Source: Ancistrus triradiatus (Eukaryota; Chordata; Actinopteri; Siluriformes; Loricariidae). From it: a DNA stretch of 64,000 nucleotides. The DNA lies in the NCBI GenBank assembly GCA_025084515.1, contig JAJAGP010002017.1, positions 1 to 64,000 of the forward strand. The letters are read 5' to 3'. Each line of letters begins with the position of its first letter. The stretch's first letter is position 1. Shown one piece after another: positions 55,501 through 64,000 of this stretch. The notes beneath the pieces are model-generated. The model made no database searches and had not been told where the DNA came from. It worked only from the letters and a program-made list of their open reading frames with translations. Position numbers and translations under genes: made by a program.

Positions 55501-58500
55501 GGCTTCCACCTCCACCTGATGAGGAGGAAGCTTCCTGGGCTCCATTCTGTTAGAGAAAGGACAAAAACACGATTCTGTTCTGACATCACAATCGTACATT
55601 AGCAGTATGCAAAGCCAAAGAGCTCAAAACGAGTCAGGAATGTAATATTTTTTAAATAGAGACACAAGGAATACGCGGACGCACTTCGAGGACGGAAACA
55701 AGAGAAGTAAGAAGACACCATGGCTTCTTAGCTACGACGAAGCCAAGAGTTCAGTTTGTCTCATTTCTCAGTTCTTCACTCCCTTACAAAATACATCATG
55801 ACAGGAAATCCGTTGCACTGTCGCATAAAAGACAGTTTCTCATTCCATACATGCGCTCGTGTGTGTAACAAGAATAACACAGTGGCAAGCGCCGTCACCC
55901 CATAAAGCTGCCGATGTGAGGAAGTTTTCTTAACCTCCCGATAGAACCGCACTTGTTTTAGGCTGTAGGAGTTGACGAGGTGAGAACTGAAATTAATAAA
56001 ACTTTAAATAGTTTAGTTATCGGACATAAGGCTGACACACTTTTAATATCTGTTGGTTATTTCTTCCATCATCACCTCTATTTCTTGTTCATGAAATGTT
56101 TTGAATGTTTGGTTTGATGTTTTTCCTCGAAAAGTGAATATTATTTGTGTCCCTACTAGATATACACGTTATACCTTTATTATTGCTAAGAACGCCCCAA
56201 ATACAACGTTAGGATGGAAACATTAAGGCTACCACAGCTTCAGATTTGACTCTTGCCTGGTCTTAAAACAGGAATAGCAGCAAACCAGTTCTAATATAAA
56301 ATAAGTGCTACATTCTTGCCCATGATTAAGAAATCTCATGTTCTGAGACATGTAGTCCGGGGTTTTACTGCTACCAGAGTGAAGCAGCAGCGTTGTGTCC
56401 TCACTGCTGTGGAATTTAAAGGTCACCGAGGTCTTAACGTACATCAGCATGTCTAATTCACTTCCGCTGCTAACATGTTTTACTCTGGATACGTCAGTCT
56501 GATCTGTGTCATAGTCAGAGCTGTCCATTTTATACAGCGTTACTGGCATTTGGGGTTCCAGTCAGTAACGCTCTAATCATGTCCTTATTAATTACACATG
56601 ATTAATTATACAACTACACATGCATTGATTATAAAATAATACATTAATACTTACACAAATATATGCATTCCAAGCTGGAATATTTAAATTCAGAGCTGTA
56701 GAATATACACACACAGTACTGTGCAAAAGTCTTAGGCCACCATTATTTGTTGTTTTAGCAATGGCATAATGACTTGGATAACACTTTTTCGCACTGATCT
56801 TCATTCCAGTCGTAGTGAGCTTTATCTTTACAGTTTCACCCCATTTTCCTTCTGAAAAACTGTTTCCTTGGCTGTTACCCTTATAAAAATCTGATCATTT
56901 CTTCTGACTGTTGAAGGGTTAACACTAAATATTTACCACTGTAGGACAAAGAAGCTGTTTTCTGATTTCTTTTTCTTAACACTTCATGCCATTTTCATGT
57001 ATTTTACCATACCACTGCTAAAATCTAATGGTGGCCTAAAACTTTTGCACATGCTAAACAGCCAAATGCAGAAGTCTCATATTTAACTGAACACGCTGCA
57101 GTAGTTGTGCGAGTTCTTTCATTTGGAAAATCCCCAAAACAAGCCAAAACTTAACTTAAACTTGCATATAAATGAGTTTCTTATACAGTACGTCTCATTC
57201 TCCTCATAGTTCATGTTTAAAAACAGTCAGTACAAATCTTCCATTCATAAAATGATTAATATACCAACTTTATAAATATCAAAACAAGAAAGAAAGAAAG
57301 CAAACCATCTTCCACACTGAGTTAGGACTGATCCTAGGGATTAAAAGTACGCCTTCCTCAGCTGAACAAGGCACTCAGGACGGGCTACACTGCTTCAGGA
57401 GGTCAGTAAGATATGCTGCAGCTAACAGAGTGCACAGTGAAGTTGCAGTACCTCAGCGCCCCCTGCAGCCGACGCAGGCAGTCCGCAGCTAGCGGCTGTT
57501 GTCGACGGGTGTCCAGAAACCGCTGTGCATGTTTCAGCAGGGAGTTACTGGGAGGGAAGAGACCACAGCAGAGCCAGAGCAGCTGCCAGCCCTGCTCCAC
57601 ACTGAACCTGAGAGCCACAACAAACACGGTACGGATTACAATCAGATTTGGACAAGAGTAAGACGTGTCATGTTTTATTTCCTCCATAAGACCCAAGTTT
57701 GTCCCCACCATCACTCTTTGCTTTTCTTACCGGTTGTTATTGCTGGTCATCTGCTTCATGATCTGGCAGTAGATCTCATCTCGGAGAGCTTCGTTTTTAG
57801 TGGCACGTCCAAAGATCTGATCTGTGAGCTCCACTGGACTCTGGACCTGTCGGGTCGGGTAGTCGCCCATGTATTTGAGGATGGGTACAGACAAGCTCCG
57901 TTAAGGAATTCGGAACTGCTGCTGAAATGCATAGTAGCCAAATCTTTGTTACACACTCTTAGAAAAAGGGTCACACTCTGGGGGTTAATGTTTGGATGGG
58001 TAATGTTTGGTTAGTGATATGTTTAAGGTCCCAGAATGGATCAGATCTCACACAAATCTGCTGTTCATAGTTAAAGGATATCAGTGAATGCCTGGCAGGC
58101 TTGGTGGCTGAGCTCTGGACTACCCAGCAGTCTCTTCAGCAGAGGCTGCCTGATAGGCTCTCTGGAGTTTGCCCACAGTCTTTCGGGCGCTGCGTTTTTG
58201 GACATCACCTGCATGTTTATGTCCTTAGGAGGAGGTCTAAGGGGAAAGGAACACGGCGTTAAAAATACAAGCGCTGAGACGTGTTCTTTTGCGCACTAAC
58301 GACATTTCTTGGGCTTTTCTAAATCTTGCAGCCATTACTGCGTCCTTAGGTTTAAGAACAAATGAAGGCAGTGGTGAGTAGATACCTGAAGTACTCGACG
58401 GAGAAGTCTTTAAGCGTCGCAGGAGCGATTCTTTCCGTGGCCGTTCCTTTCATTGTGGTGTTAATCATGTTCTTCCTCTGATCCGGCGACAGGCTGATCA

Positions 58501-61500
58501 GATTCTGGAGAAACAAAGCGAGTGCGATAACTTATACCGGGAGCAGCCTGAATGCTACATCATCCTGCGGAGCTCCATTCTGACACTTTTCCCCTTCCAT
58601 AGCCAGCTGCTCAATTAACGCTATCTGCTCTTTCCCTATTTATACCCTTTTGTTGAGCATGGTGTCATTTATTCTCTGTCTTTATCGTGTAGCTTTCTGT
58701 GTATTGTTAGTTTTAGCTGTTAACCATTTAATGACCGCATTACGTTCTGTGGAACAGCTTGTTGACCAACATGGACTTTGTCTGGACAAAACCATGATCA
58801 AATAGTCTTTTTAGGTGACTGTAATGTCAGTATAAAGAGTATTTTCACAAGAAAACAAACAAAAACACTGCAACTGATCCTTTTGTTTAACAGAAGCCAA
58901 AATGCATATATAATCGATACAGAGTTTTAGGAACAACACAGAAGATCAACCAGATCTTTCAGAGACTCAACGAGTGAATGTGAACCAGTTTATATACTTA
59001 TAGGTTAGAGACAATACACAAGCAAAGCAGTACTACTTACAATAGGACAGGTACCTACACTTACAAACACCATTTACAGCCTGGTACAAATAAGTAGAGG
59101 AAAGTGACTTGCACAGAAAAGTCTCTAAACACATCAACCGAGTTAGAACAGTCTCTAATACAAACGCATTTTACTTAGTAATTATTACAGATTAGTGTTA
59201 ATTGCTTATTTATATACTGGCAGTGTGTTACTGTCGTTTCGTTGCACCTTACTGCTAGAGCTCATTAGCTCATGTTTGTTCTAGATCTTGTTCTAACTCG
59301 ATTGTGTTTGTTTTTCCATGTGAAAATACCTTTTATATTTACATACATCACTGCTGCCTCTTAGTTCTTACCAAGACCTCATTGGTGGGTTTGGTGAGGG
59401 TGGGTAGAATGACGATGGCATCTGTTGGCACTGCCCCTACTTTCCCGGTCCGCTCGTTCTTTCCTTGCAGCCAGCCGCGGCCGTCGGCAATGTTTCCGTC
59501 TTTGATGAGGAGGATGAGATCTCCTTTTTTAAAGCTAAGAAAGGTAGGCTCATCTGAAACAGAAGATCAGGATCCATCACAATGAACGAACTGTCAAAAA
59601 CATTTATCTTTGTTATTTATGAAGCACTGTATCGTTACACATTGGAAAAATCCTCTCAGGTACACACACAGAGTTTGAATAATGAAATGGTCTGTAGTGT
59701 CGCCATCTAAAGCACAAATTCACTCATACAATCGTGGCTAAAGGGCCTAGCTCAGGGACCCAACTGTGGCAGCTTGGCAGAGGTGGGATTTGAACCCTGG
59801 ACCTTCTGGTCCATAGTGCAGTACCTTAACGGCTAAATACCACAGTCTAAATGATTGCACAAGGCACAGATAATTAATAATCACTGAATAGCAGGGCATA
59901 TACTCAACGTTCGGGCCTATTAAAAAAAAACTTATTTTTATCACATGAAAGATTTGCACCTGCTTCCAGAATGGAGCTTATTGGAGTTAGACACCAAAAA
60001 CAAACAGTCCGCGGTGGATTTCTGGAGATGCCTGACCTGTCCTGTTGACCTCGTGATGAGCCACGGCGTACTGAGAGAGCTTGGTGAGCTCAGCCAGGAA
60101 CAGAGCTACCAGATCGACGATGTCTTCAGCGGTGATGGTGTTCAGAGTAAAGTCTCCCTTCAGAGTCCGTAAGCACACGTACGACTTCCCCTCTCTAAAG
60201 CAAAAGAGGAGGACGTGTTAGGCTCAGGTGTTCCTCTTAGAGGAGCTCATGTCTATTATATAGCAGCCCAAAAACGTTTGTGAACCCTGTGGAACGACCT
60301 GGGACCAGATTCCCGAAAGTTTTCTTAAGAAAAAACTTGAAGGTTCTTAAGACAAACTAAGAAAGTTCATAAGAATGTTCTTAAATGCAATTCTTAAAAA
60401 AAATTAAGAAGTTCTCAAATGTTTTCTTAAGAAAATCATAATTATCTTCTTAAGATTTTCTTAAGAAACTCTACATTGTTTTCTGTAGACTACGTTGCAT
60501 TTTAGAGCTTACGATATAGCATACTGCACAAGACCCATTTTGAATTTGTATCGACTGTTATTTCCGTTATTAGTTTAATCCTCAAAATGGGCGACAAAAT
60601 GGAGGAAATTCAAAATGTAAGCCTTATTTCCAGTAACTAAATTGTTTACAGCATTACATTTCGATGCTAACCTTCATCTCTTACAGCCTAAGACGAGTGT
60701 GAGGTTATCTTAAGGTGAAGAAAACGTTTAAGAACAAAATGTGCTCACGAATACCATTCGTTCTAAGAACTGTTCTTAAGAAGAGAGTTAAGAAAAAAAA
60801 TAAGATAATTCTTAAGAAGTTATTTGAAGAATAACAATCTTTTGTAACTTATTTACTAAGAATGAAGTTAATAAAAAACACATTTAAGATGATTTTCTTT
60901 CTTAAGAAACTCCAGCCCCTGAACTTCTACATTCGCTTTTCCCAAAGTTAGCTGTTCCCTAACTTAGAATAATAATAATAATACATTTCATATTAAACAC
61001 CTTTCCAACACCCACACCAAAAGAGACACTTTACAAAACAAGCATTACTAATAAAACATCTACAATAAACTAGTACAAAAACAAACATTTATTTGACCTG
61101 TAACCTATTATTTAACCTATAAATGCACCATCTCTGTTTAGACAAACAGCTATGGGTATGTAAGCGGCAGAAAAAGGTTAAAAAAGCAGTTTAAAGACTG
61201 TCAACGAAAGACAGGCTGTTACTGCTCTACATCCTGCAAAGAGCACACCACGAGCACACTGTACAATGCAAAAAAAAACAGGTCAGACATGAGAACAAAA
61301 GGCCTGAAAAAGAAATCTGTAAAAGTCTCTCTTCATGGGCAACGGACTGATTTAAAAGGACAGACCGAGGCTGCCCATAAAGAACCCTTCATGCAACAAA
61401 TCACCGAATGCTCTAAAACACACATCATCACCTTTTAGGAGGGGGCATCCCTGGTCTGCTTCACCCAGTACCCATGACCCAAGGAGCCCCGAGACTCTGA

Positions 61501-63929
61501 AACCTGCTGAGGCGAAACCCAGGAATGGACAAAACTACGTCAGGACCTTGCCAGAACAGGATGACCTGATGCTTATGCAAAGAAACTCCTCACCTCACCA
61601 GAGGTGGGATACGGACCATGGCGGGATACTTCCAGGGTTATGTCCCTTCACATCTGCTTCACTATCTTGCCATTACATCCAAACATTTTTGTAGTTTGGC
61701 TGATGAATGTTAAATATTTGTGTGTGCTGAATCCTGGTCATTCTGTAGAGTTCACAAACTTATTCTCAAGCACGTCTTTACTCAACCGTACCTGACGGTG
61801 TTCACTGACGTCACCATTGGGTAGGAAAGCTCTAGAAACTTCTTCTCACGTTCATCCAGGAAGGTGATTCCGGTCCAGTTGATAGCCATGATGAACTTGT
61901 TCTTGGGCAGAGCCGGACCTGGTTGTGATACACATACTTAATATAACATAACTTCTTGAGTAGTATTCTTTATACAATCAGTAGTCAGCAAAATAAAATA
62001 TTCTGAAGGTATAGCGGTATCCTTGGTAAACATGATAACAGGGAATGAAGGTTAGGATCATCTGAAAAGAAACCAAATATAACAGGGGTGACCAAAGTCC
62101 AGATATTTTTGGAAAGAGAGACCGACCCTTAGGTATTTTGATAAGGGCCCCCAAAACAATAACTATACAACAGGGGTGTCCAAACGTTTTTCAAGGGGGC
62201 CAGTCTGGACACCCCTGCTGTATAATTATTGTTTTTGGGGCCCTAATATGTGATATCTATTGTTTCATGGTATTGTAACGCATAAGCATAATCTCAAAAG
62301 TGGCCTGAAACCAGAAAAAAAAGATTAATAGAATCAATCATTGTGACTAAAGGAAATATATTATGTAAAACTCCCTTTTCGATGCTTGTGTGCCAACATC
62401 TAATATCTGACCCAGATTTTTTTTTTCTTTTGAGCTGCGTAAAACATCATCAGATTTTCACACCAGTCCTAAAAGTAGATAAAGAGAACCCAGCTAAACA
62501 AAGGAGACAAAAGTATTATACTTGGTCATTTATTTTTTAAGGAAAATGCTCTTCACAACACGTTTGTGGAAGTGTACCATGGCATGAACCAAAGGAGATT
62601 TCTGATGACCTCTCTAAAGAAGACCTCAGAAAAAAAACCATCTCTAAAGTGTTTGGATTCCACCAATCCACAGTCAGACAGATTGTGTACAAATGGAGGG
62701 AAATTCAAGACCATTGTTACCCTCCCCAGGATGTGTCGACCAACAAAGATCACTCCAAGAGCAAGGTGTGTAATAGTTGGCGAAATCACAAAGGACCCCA
62801 GGGTAACTTCTAAGCAACTGAAGGCCTCTCTCACATTGGCTAATGTTAATGTTCATGAGTCCACCATCAGAAGAACACTGAACAACAATGGTGTGCATGG
62901 CAGGGTTGCAAGGAGAAAGCCTGCTCCCCAAAAAGAACATTGCTGCTCGTCTGCAGTTTGCTAAAGATCACGTGGACAAGCCAGAAGGCCATTGGAAGAA
63001 TGTTTTGTGGACGGATGAGACCAAAATAGAACTTTTTGGTTTAAAAGAAAAGTGTTCTGTTTGGAGAAAGGAAAACTGTGAAACATGGAGGTGGTAGTAT
63101 CATGGTTTGGGCCTGTTTTGCTGCATCTGGGCAGGACGGCTTGCCATCATTGATGGAACAATGAATTCTGAATGATATCAGCAAACATTTAGCTGCAGTT
63201 ATTGCTGCACAGGGGGTCACACCAGATACTGAAAGCAAAGGTTCACATACTTTTGCCACTCACTAATATGTAATATTGGGTCATTTTCCTCAAGTAATAA
63301 ATGACCAAGTATAATATTTTTGTCTCATTTGTTTAACTGGGTTCTCTTTATCCAGTTTTAGGACTTCTGATGATGTTTTAGGTCATATTTACGCAGAAAT
63401 ATAGAAAATTCTAAAGGGTTCACAAACTTTGAAGCACCACTGTAAGTCCGAAAACATGAGATGTGTAGCAAGAGATTCAACAGGTTGTTCAGATTTGACT
63501 CTCTTTCTTACATCCAGTGGCAAATCACTGGCAAACTTCTAGGATTTCAGACTTACAGAGCTGTGACGCACTGAGGGGGCGGGGTGAGCTGTGGCTCATT
63601 ATCATTTAAAGCAACAGGCACTCAAAACCAATCGTTCTGAAAAGTGCTGTGGGTAATGCTTGGGTCATTTTAACCAAATCACGGACATATCATTAAGGGA
63701 GTGTAATGTCACTTTTAAGTAGTAAATATAATCCAAGTCATTAATCCAAAATACTGTAATCATACTCATGACAGGTCTGGTATTAATACAGTTAATACTC
63801 CTACTTAATACCTGAAATCCTGGCAACCTCATAAAACCGAGAGAAGAGCATGGGCCACTTCAGCCGAGCGTAATCCACCACTTCAGCTTTCACCTGATCC
63901 GCTTTCGTTTTGGAACCAATATACGGACC
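52501..63929 (-). CDS. myo7b: myo7b (myosin VIIb), C-terminal 17 coding exons, 5' part outside window
   Basis: Tail of an unconventional myosin VII, an actin motor whose MyTH4-FERM tails bind Usher-type adhesion complexes in brush-border microvilli (MYO7B) or hair bundles (MYO7A). Seventeen exons join in frame over 2,184 bases to a TAA at 52501-52503, giving 727 residues: end of FERM1 (about 1-130), SH3 (about 138-195), second MyTH4 (about 230-395) and second FERM (about 400-727). Exons, right to left: 63812-63929, 61792-61918, 60037-60194, 59372-59553, 58386-58504, 58082-58236, 57731-57884, 57452-57607, 55441-55546, 55160-55273, 54400-54487, 54074-54180, 53803-53988, 53084-53200, 52914-52997, 52682-52801, 52501-52593. 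PPHQVEVEA, SPVELTDQIF and FFPNDT favour MYO7B over MYO7A, as does the gpr17 neighbour. One intron is AT-AC type; the rest are GT-AG. Confidence 0.92.
52682..52801 (-). CDS. myo7b: myo7b exon p (FERM2)
   Basis: Exactly 40 codons: DILATHPYNKIASWCSGSTY, then FHMTVGNLVKGNKLLCETSL. Contains the SGSTYFHM and LLCETSL signatures. Acceptor CCTCAG, donor GTGAGT. Confidence 0.95.
52914..52997 (-). CDS. myo7b: myo7b exon o (FERM2)
   Basis: Exactly 28 codons: QTSEPSFPDIVRISISKLGI, then TIIHPKTK. Matches QTSEPSYPDVILIAINRHGV of MYO7B. Acceptor GCTGCAG, donor GTAAAG. Confidence 0.93.
53084..53200 (-). CDS. myo7b: myo7b exon n (FERM2)
   Basis: Exactly 39 codons: NIVATYNKQPGMTSEEAMVA, then FLKIVYKWPTFGCAFFEVK, the near-invariant KWPTFG.AFFEVK motif. 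Acceptor GTTACAG, donor GTACCG. Confidence 0.95.
53235..53345 (+). repeat. 'ttccttgccgctgtcgccct' dispersed repeat
   Basis: Within a myo7b intron; contains cttttccttgccgctgtcgc and cttgaaacaatgcactgg. Same family as at 10.6 and 22.9 kb. Confidence 0.6.
53346..53802. other. myo7b intron, nothing recognised
   Basis: Intron between exons m and n beyond the repeat. Confidence 0.35.
53803..53988 (-). CDS. myo7b: myo7b exon m (FERM2)
   Basis: Exactly 62 codons: ELPKYLRGYHRCTKDDMVQL, then GALLFRVKSENDKSQFTMIP and KMLKELVPNDQVKAMSAEDW. ELPKYLRG.H.C and P..L.ELVP are diagnostic. Acceptor CACTCAG, donor GTAAGA. Confidence 0.95.
54074..54180 (-). CDS. myo7b: myo7b exon l (FERM2)
   Basis: Encodes GQVNVSYLVYFMRKLWFNVV, then PGRDQEADRIFHFPQ. 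YFMRKLW is a myosin VII signature. Acceptor ATCCAG, donor GTGAAA, phase 0 end. Confidence 0.93.
54400..54487 (-). CDS. myo7b: myo7b exon k (FERM2)
   Basis: Encodes VLSLNESDYFFDSLRQIMDY, then SRKSKVANL, matching VISQKEGDFFFDSLREVSDW of the family. Acceptor CTTTCAG, donor GTGAGT, phase 1 end. Confidence 0.92.
54488..55159. other. myo7b intron, nothing recognised
   Basis: No repeat identified. Short overlapping open frames on both strands near 54.6-55.0 kb have no recognisable content. Confidence 0.35.
55160..55273 (-). CDS. myo7b: myo7b exon j (FERM2)
   Basis: Exactly 38 codons: VFEVATNTKIRDLSKTIAEK, then LGLISEDGFSMFVKAQDK. F1 lobe of the second FERM domain. Acceptor AAACAG, donor GTGAGG. 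Confidence 0.93.
55441..55546 (-). CDS. myo7b: myo7b exon i (FERM2 start)
   Basis: Encodes MEPRKLPPHQVEVEAIQKSS, then TQIFHKIFFPNDTGE. PPHQVEVEA and FFPNDT are MYO7B-like. Acceptor CTAACAG, donor GTAAGA, phase 0 end. Confidence 0.95.
55905..56200. mobile_element. 'cttaagaaa' element, fragment
   Basis: Contains ttttaggctgtaggagttga, cggacataaggctgacacac and gtttggtttgatgtttttcc, matching the interior of 16705-18555. Confidence 0.6.
56716..57052. mobile_element. Nonautonomous element, 'actgtgcaaaagtcttaggc' family, full copy
   Basis: Ends agtactgtgcaaaagtctta / ggtggcctaaaacttttgca, 337 bases, in the myo7b intron between exons h and i. Confidence 0.85.
57452..57607 (-). CDS. myo7b: myo7b exon h (MyTH4-2 end)
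   Basis: Encodes FSVEQGWQLLWLCCGLFPPS, then LLKHAQRFLDTRRQQPLAAD and CLRRLQGAL. WQLLWLC.GLFPPS is diagnostic for the myosin VII MyTH4. Acceptor CTCTCAG, donor GTACTG, phase 2 end. Confidence 0.95.
57731..57884 (-). CDS. myo7b: myo7b exon g (MyTH4-2), AC acceptor
   Basis: Encodes ILKYMGDYPTRQVQSPVELT, then DQIFGRATKNEALRDEIYCQ and IMKQMTSNNN, core of MyTH4. It starts directly after an AC dinucleotide, with no usable AG nearby, as expected for an AT-AC intron. Donor GTAAGA, phase 2 end. Confidence 0.92.
57885..58081 (-). other. U12-type AT-AC intron of myo7b
   Basis: A 197-base intron with 5' end ATATCCTTT (58073-58081), branch-site match TTCCTTAAC (57900-57908) and 3' end TGTAC, the branch adenosine lying about 16 bases before the acceptor. 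All three match the minor-spliceosome consensus. Joining at these ends restores QAFTAILKYMGDY, as in other myosin VII tails. Confidence 0.9.
58082..58236 (-). CDS. myo7b: myo7b exon f (MyTH4-2 start), AT-AC donor
   Basis: Encodes PPPKDINMQVMSKNAAPERL, then WANSREPIRQPLLKRLLGSP and ELSHQACQAFT. Acceptor CCTTAG. The exon ends before ATATCCTTT, the U12-type AT donor; no GT donor would keep frame with the next exon. Phase 1 end. Confidence 0.9.
58386..58504 (-). CDS. myo7b: myo7b exon e (SH3-MyTH4 linker)
   Basis: Encodes NLISLSPDQRKNMINTTMKG and on to TLKDFSVEYFR, the link to the second MyTH4 domain (family: EEFSYDYFR). Acceptor CTCCAG, donor GTATCT, phase 2 end. Confidence 0.9.
58505..59371. 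other. myo7b intron, nothing recognised
   Basis: AT-rich. The stretch near 58720-58830 (ccatttaatgaccgcattac) also occurs near 20375, so it is a low-copy repeat of unknown kind. Confidence 0.45.
59372..59553 (-). CDS. myo7b: myo7b exon d (SH3 domain)
   Basis: Encodes EPTFLSFKKGDLILLIKDGN, then GRGWLQGKNERTGKVGAVPT and DAIVILPTLTKPTNEVL. FLSFKKGDLI, GW and GAVPTDAI are the SH3 core strands. Acceptor TTTCAG, donor GTAAGA, phase 0 end. Confidence 0.93.
59740..59850 (-). repeat. tRNA-derived SINE, minus strand, partial
   Basis: Reverse of the first element: ctcagggacccaactgtggc, agcttggcagaggtgggatt, tgaaccctggaccttctggt. Sits in a myo7b intron. Confidence 0.78.
60037..60194 (-). CDS. myo7b: myo7b exon c (end of FERM1)
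   Basis: Encodes REGKSYVCLRTLKGDFTLNT, then ITAEDIVDLVALFLAELTKL and HHEVNRT. The AEDI..LV..FL pattern matches the end of FERM1. Acceptor CTTTAG, donor GTCAGG, phase 1 end. Confidence 0.9.
60302..60910. mobile_element. 'cttaagaaa' MITE, full copy
   Basis: Left end gattcccgaaagttttctta, right end ttttctttcttaagaaactc, interior full of ttaagaa words and the cttacagcctaagacgagtg block shared with 16.8 kb. In the myo7b intron between exons b and c. Confidence 0.72.
60911..61791. other. myo7b intron, nothing recognised
   Basis: No clear repeat or gene. Confidence 0.35.
61792..61918 (-). CDS. myo7b: myo7b exon b (FERM1)
   Basis: Encodes PALPKNKFIMAINWTGITFL and on through LELSYPMVTSVNTV, the F3 lobe of FERM1. 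Acceptor CAACCAG, donor GTACGG, phase 2 end. The intron before it holds a Tc1 copy. Confidence 0.93.
62082..62222. mobile_element. Short hAT-like palindromic element
   Basis: Repeats caggggtgaccaaagtcc and caggggtgtccaaacg, with ggacacccctgctgta as the inverted end. Typical of hAT terminal repeats. Confidence 0.6.
62437..63442 (+). mobile_element. Tc1/mariner element, family 1, copy E, internally deleted
   Basis: The right terminus gaagcaccactg at 63442 is intact and followed by TA; the left terminus is lost. Internal sequence jumps from gaatgatatcag to gcaaacatttagctgc, omitting about 300 bases of the C-terminal transposase region. In the myo7b intron between exons a and b. Confidence 0.87.
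62566..63240 (+). pseudogene. Tc1 transposase, family 1, copy E
   Basis: Remnant frames include ITPRARCVIVGEITKDPRVT, SLTLANVNVHESTIRRTLNN and NVLWTDETKIELFGLKEKCS, the latter with the first catalytic Asp. The second Asp and Glu region is deleted. Confidence 0.85.
63812..63929 (-). CDS. myo7b: myo7b exon a (FERM1)
   Basis: Encodes GPYIGSKTKADQVKAEVVDY, then ARLKWPMLFSRFYEVARIS, a hallmark of the first FERM domain of myosin VII. Acceptor CTTTCAG, donor GTATTA, phase 1 end. Earlier exons lie right of the window. Confidence 0.94.
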
Positions 63930-64000
63930 CTGAAAGACCAGGAGGGACGTTATCCACCTAGCCTACATAAACTTACATAGCAGAAAAGTCCAATTAAAGT

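Noticed and set aside
52501..63929. Assignment to myo7a instead of myo7b
   Set aside because: Motor-tail words such as PPHQVEVEA, SPVELTDQIF and FFPNDT fit MYO7B better, and gpr17 is the neighbour. A paralogue mix-up is still possible without the motor domain.

Overview
The window is nuclear DNA of a teleost fish. Three protein-coding loci lie on the minus strand, embedded in AT-rich sequence full of Tc1/mariner-type transposons, short inverted-repeat elements, SINE and LINE fragments and minisatellites. The dense Tc1 content and the repeat families suggest an ostariophysan such as a catfish, but the species cannot be fixed from this window.

Layout, left to right. (1) 1-27,942: first eleven coding exons of inpp5d (SHIP1), 5' end at the right. 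They encode the SH2 domain, the linker and the region up to the first residues of the 5-phosphatase domain; the rest lies beyond the left edge. The introns hold four large copies of one Tc1 family, one of them nested in another Tc1 family, plus several repeated MITE-like families. (2) 28,250-41,480: gene-free spacer with a 1.5 kb AT-rich minisatellite of about 22 bp, a degenerate long-period repeat at 36.2-37.9 kb, a long hairpin, and a deleted Tc1 copy. (3) 41,487-42,509: gpr17, a complete one-exon class A GPCR. A splice acceptor lies just before its ATG, and a likely noncoding first exon lies near 47.89 kb. (4) 43-52.4 kb: spacer with a 32-bp minisatellite, a GC-rich block, nested Tc1 copies and an L2-like LINE fragment. 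(5) 52,501-63,929: last seventeen coding exons of a myosin VII, best matched to myo7b, encoding the end of the first FERM domain, SH3, second MyTH4 and second FERM domain, through the stop codon. Every exon joins in frame. One intron has the AT-AC ends and branch site of a minor-spliceosome (U12) intron.

The gpr17-myo7b neighbourhood agrees with the mammalian MYO7B-LIMS2-GPR17 region, but I found no lims2 exons here. The three genes have unrelated roles: lipid phosphatase signalling in blood cells, a glial/purinergic-type receptor, and a brush-border or hair-bundle-type motor tail. No operon-like logic applies. Splice sites and reading frames were worked out by eye from the sequence; family assignments rest on remembered family sequences and were not searched.
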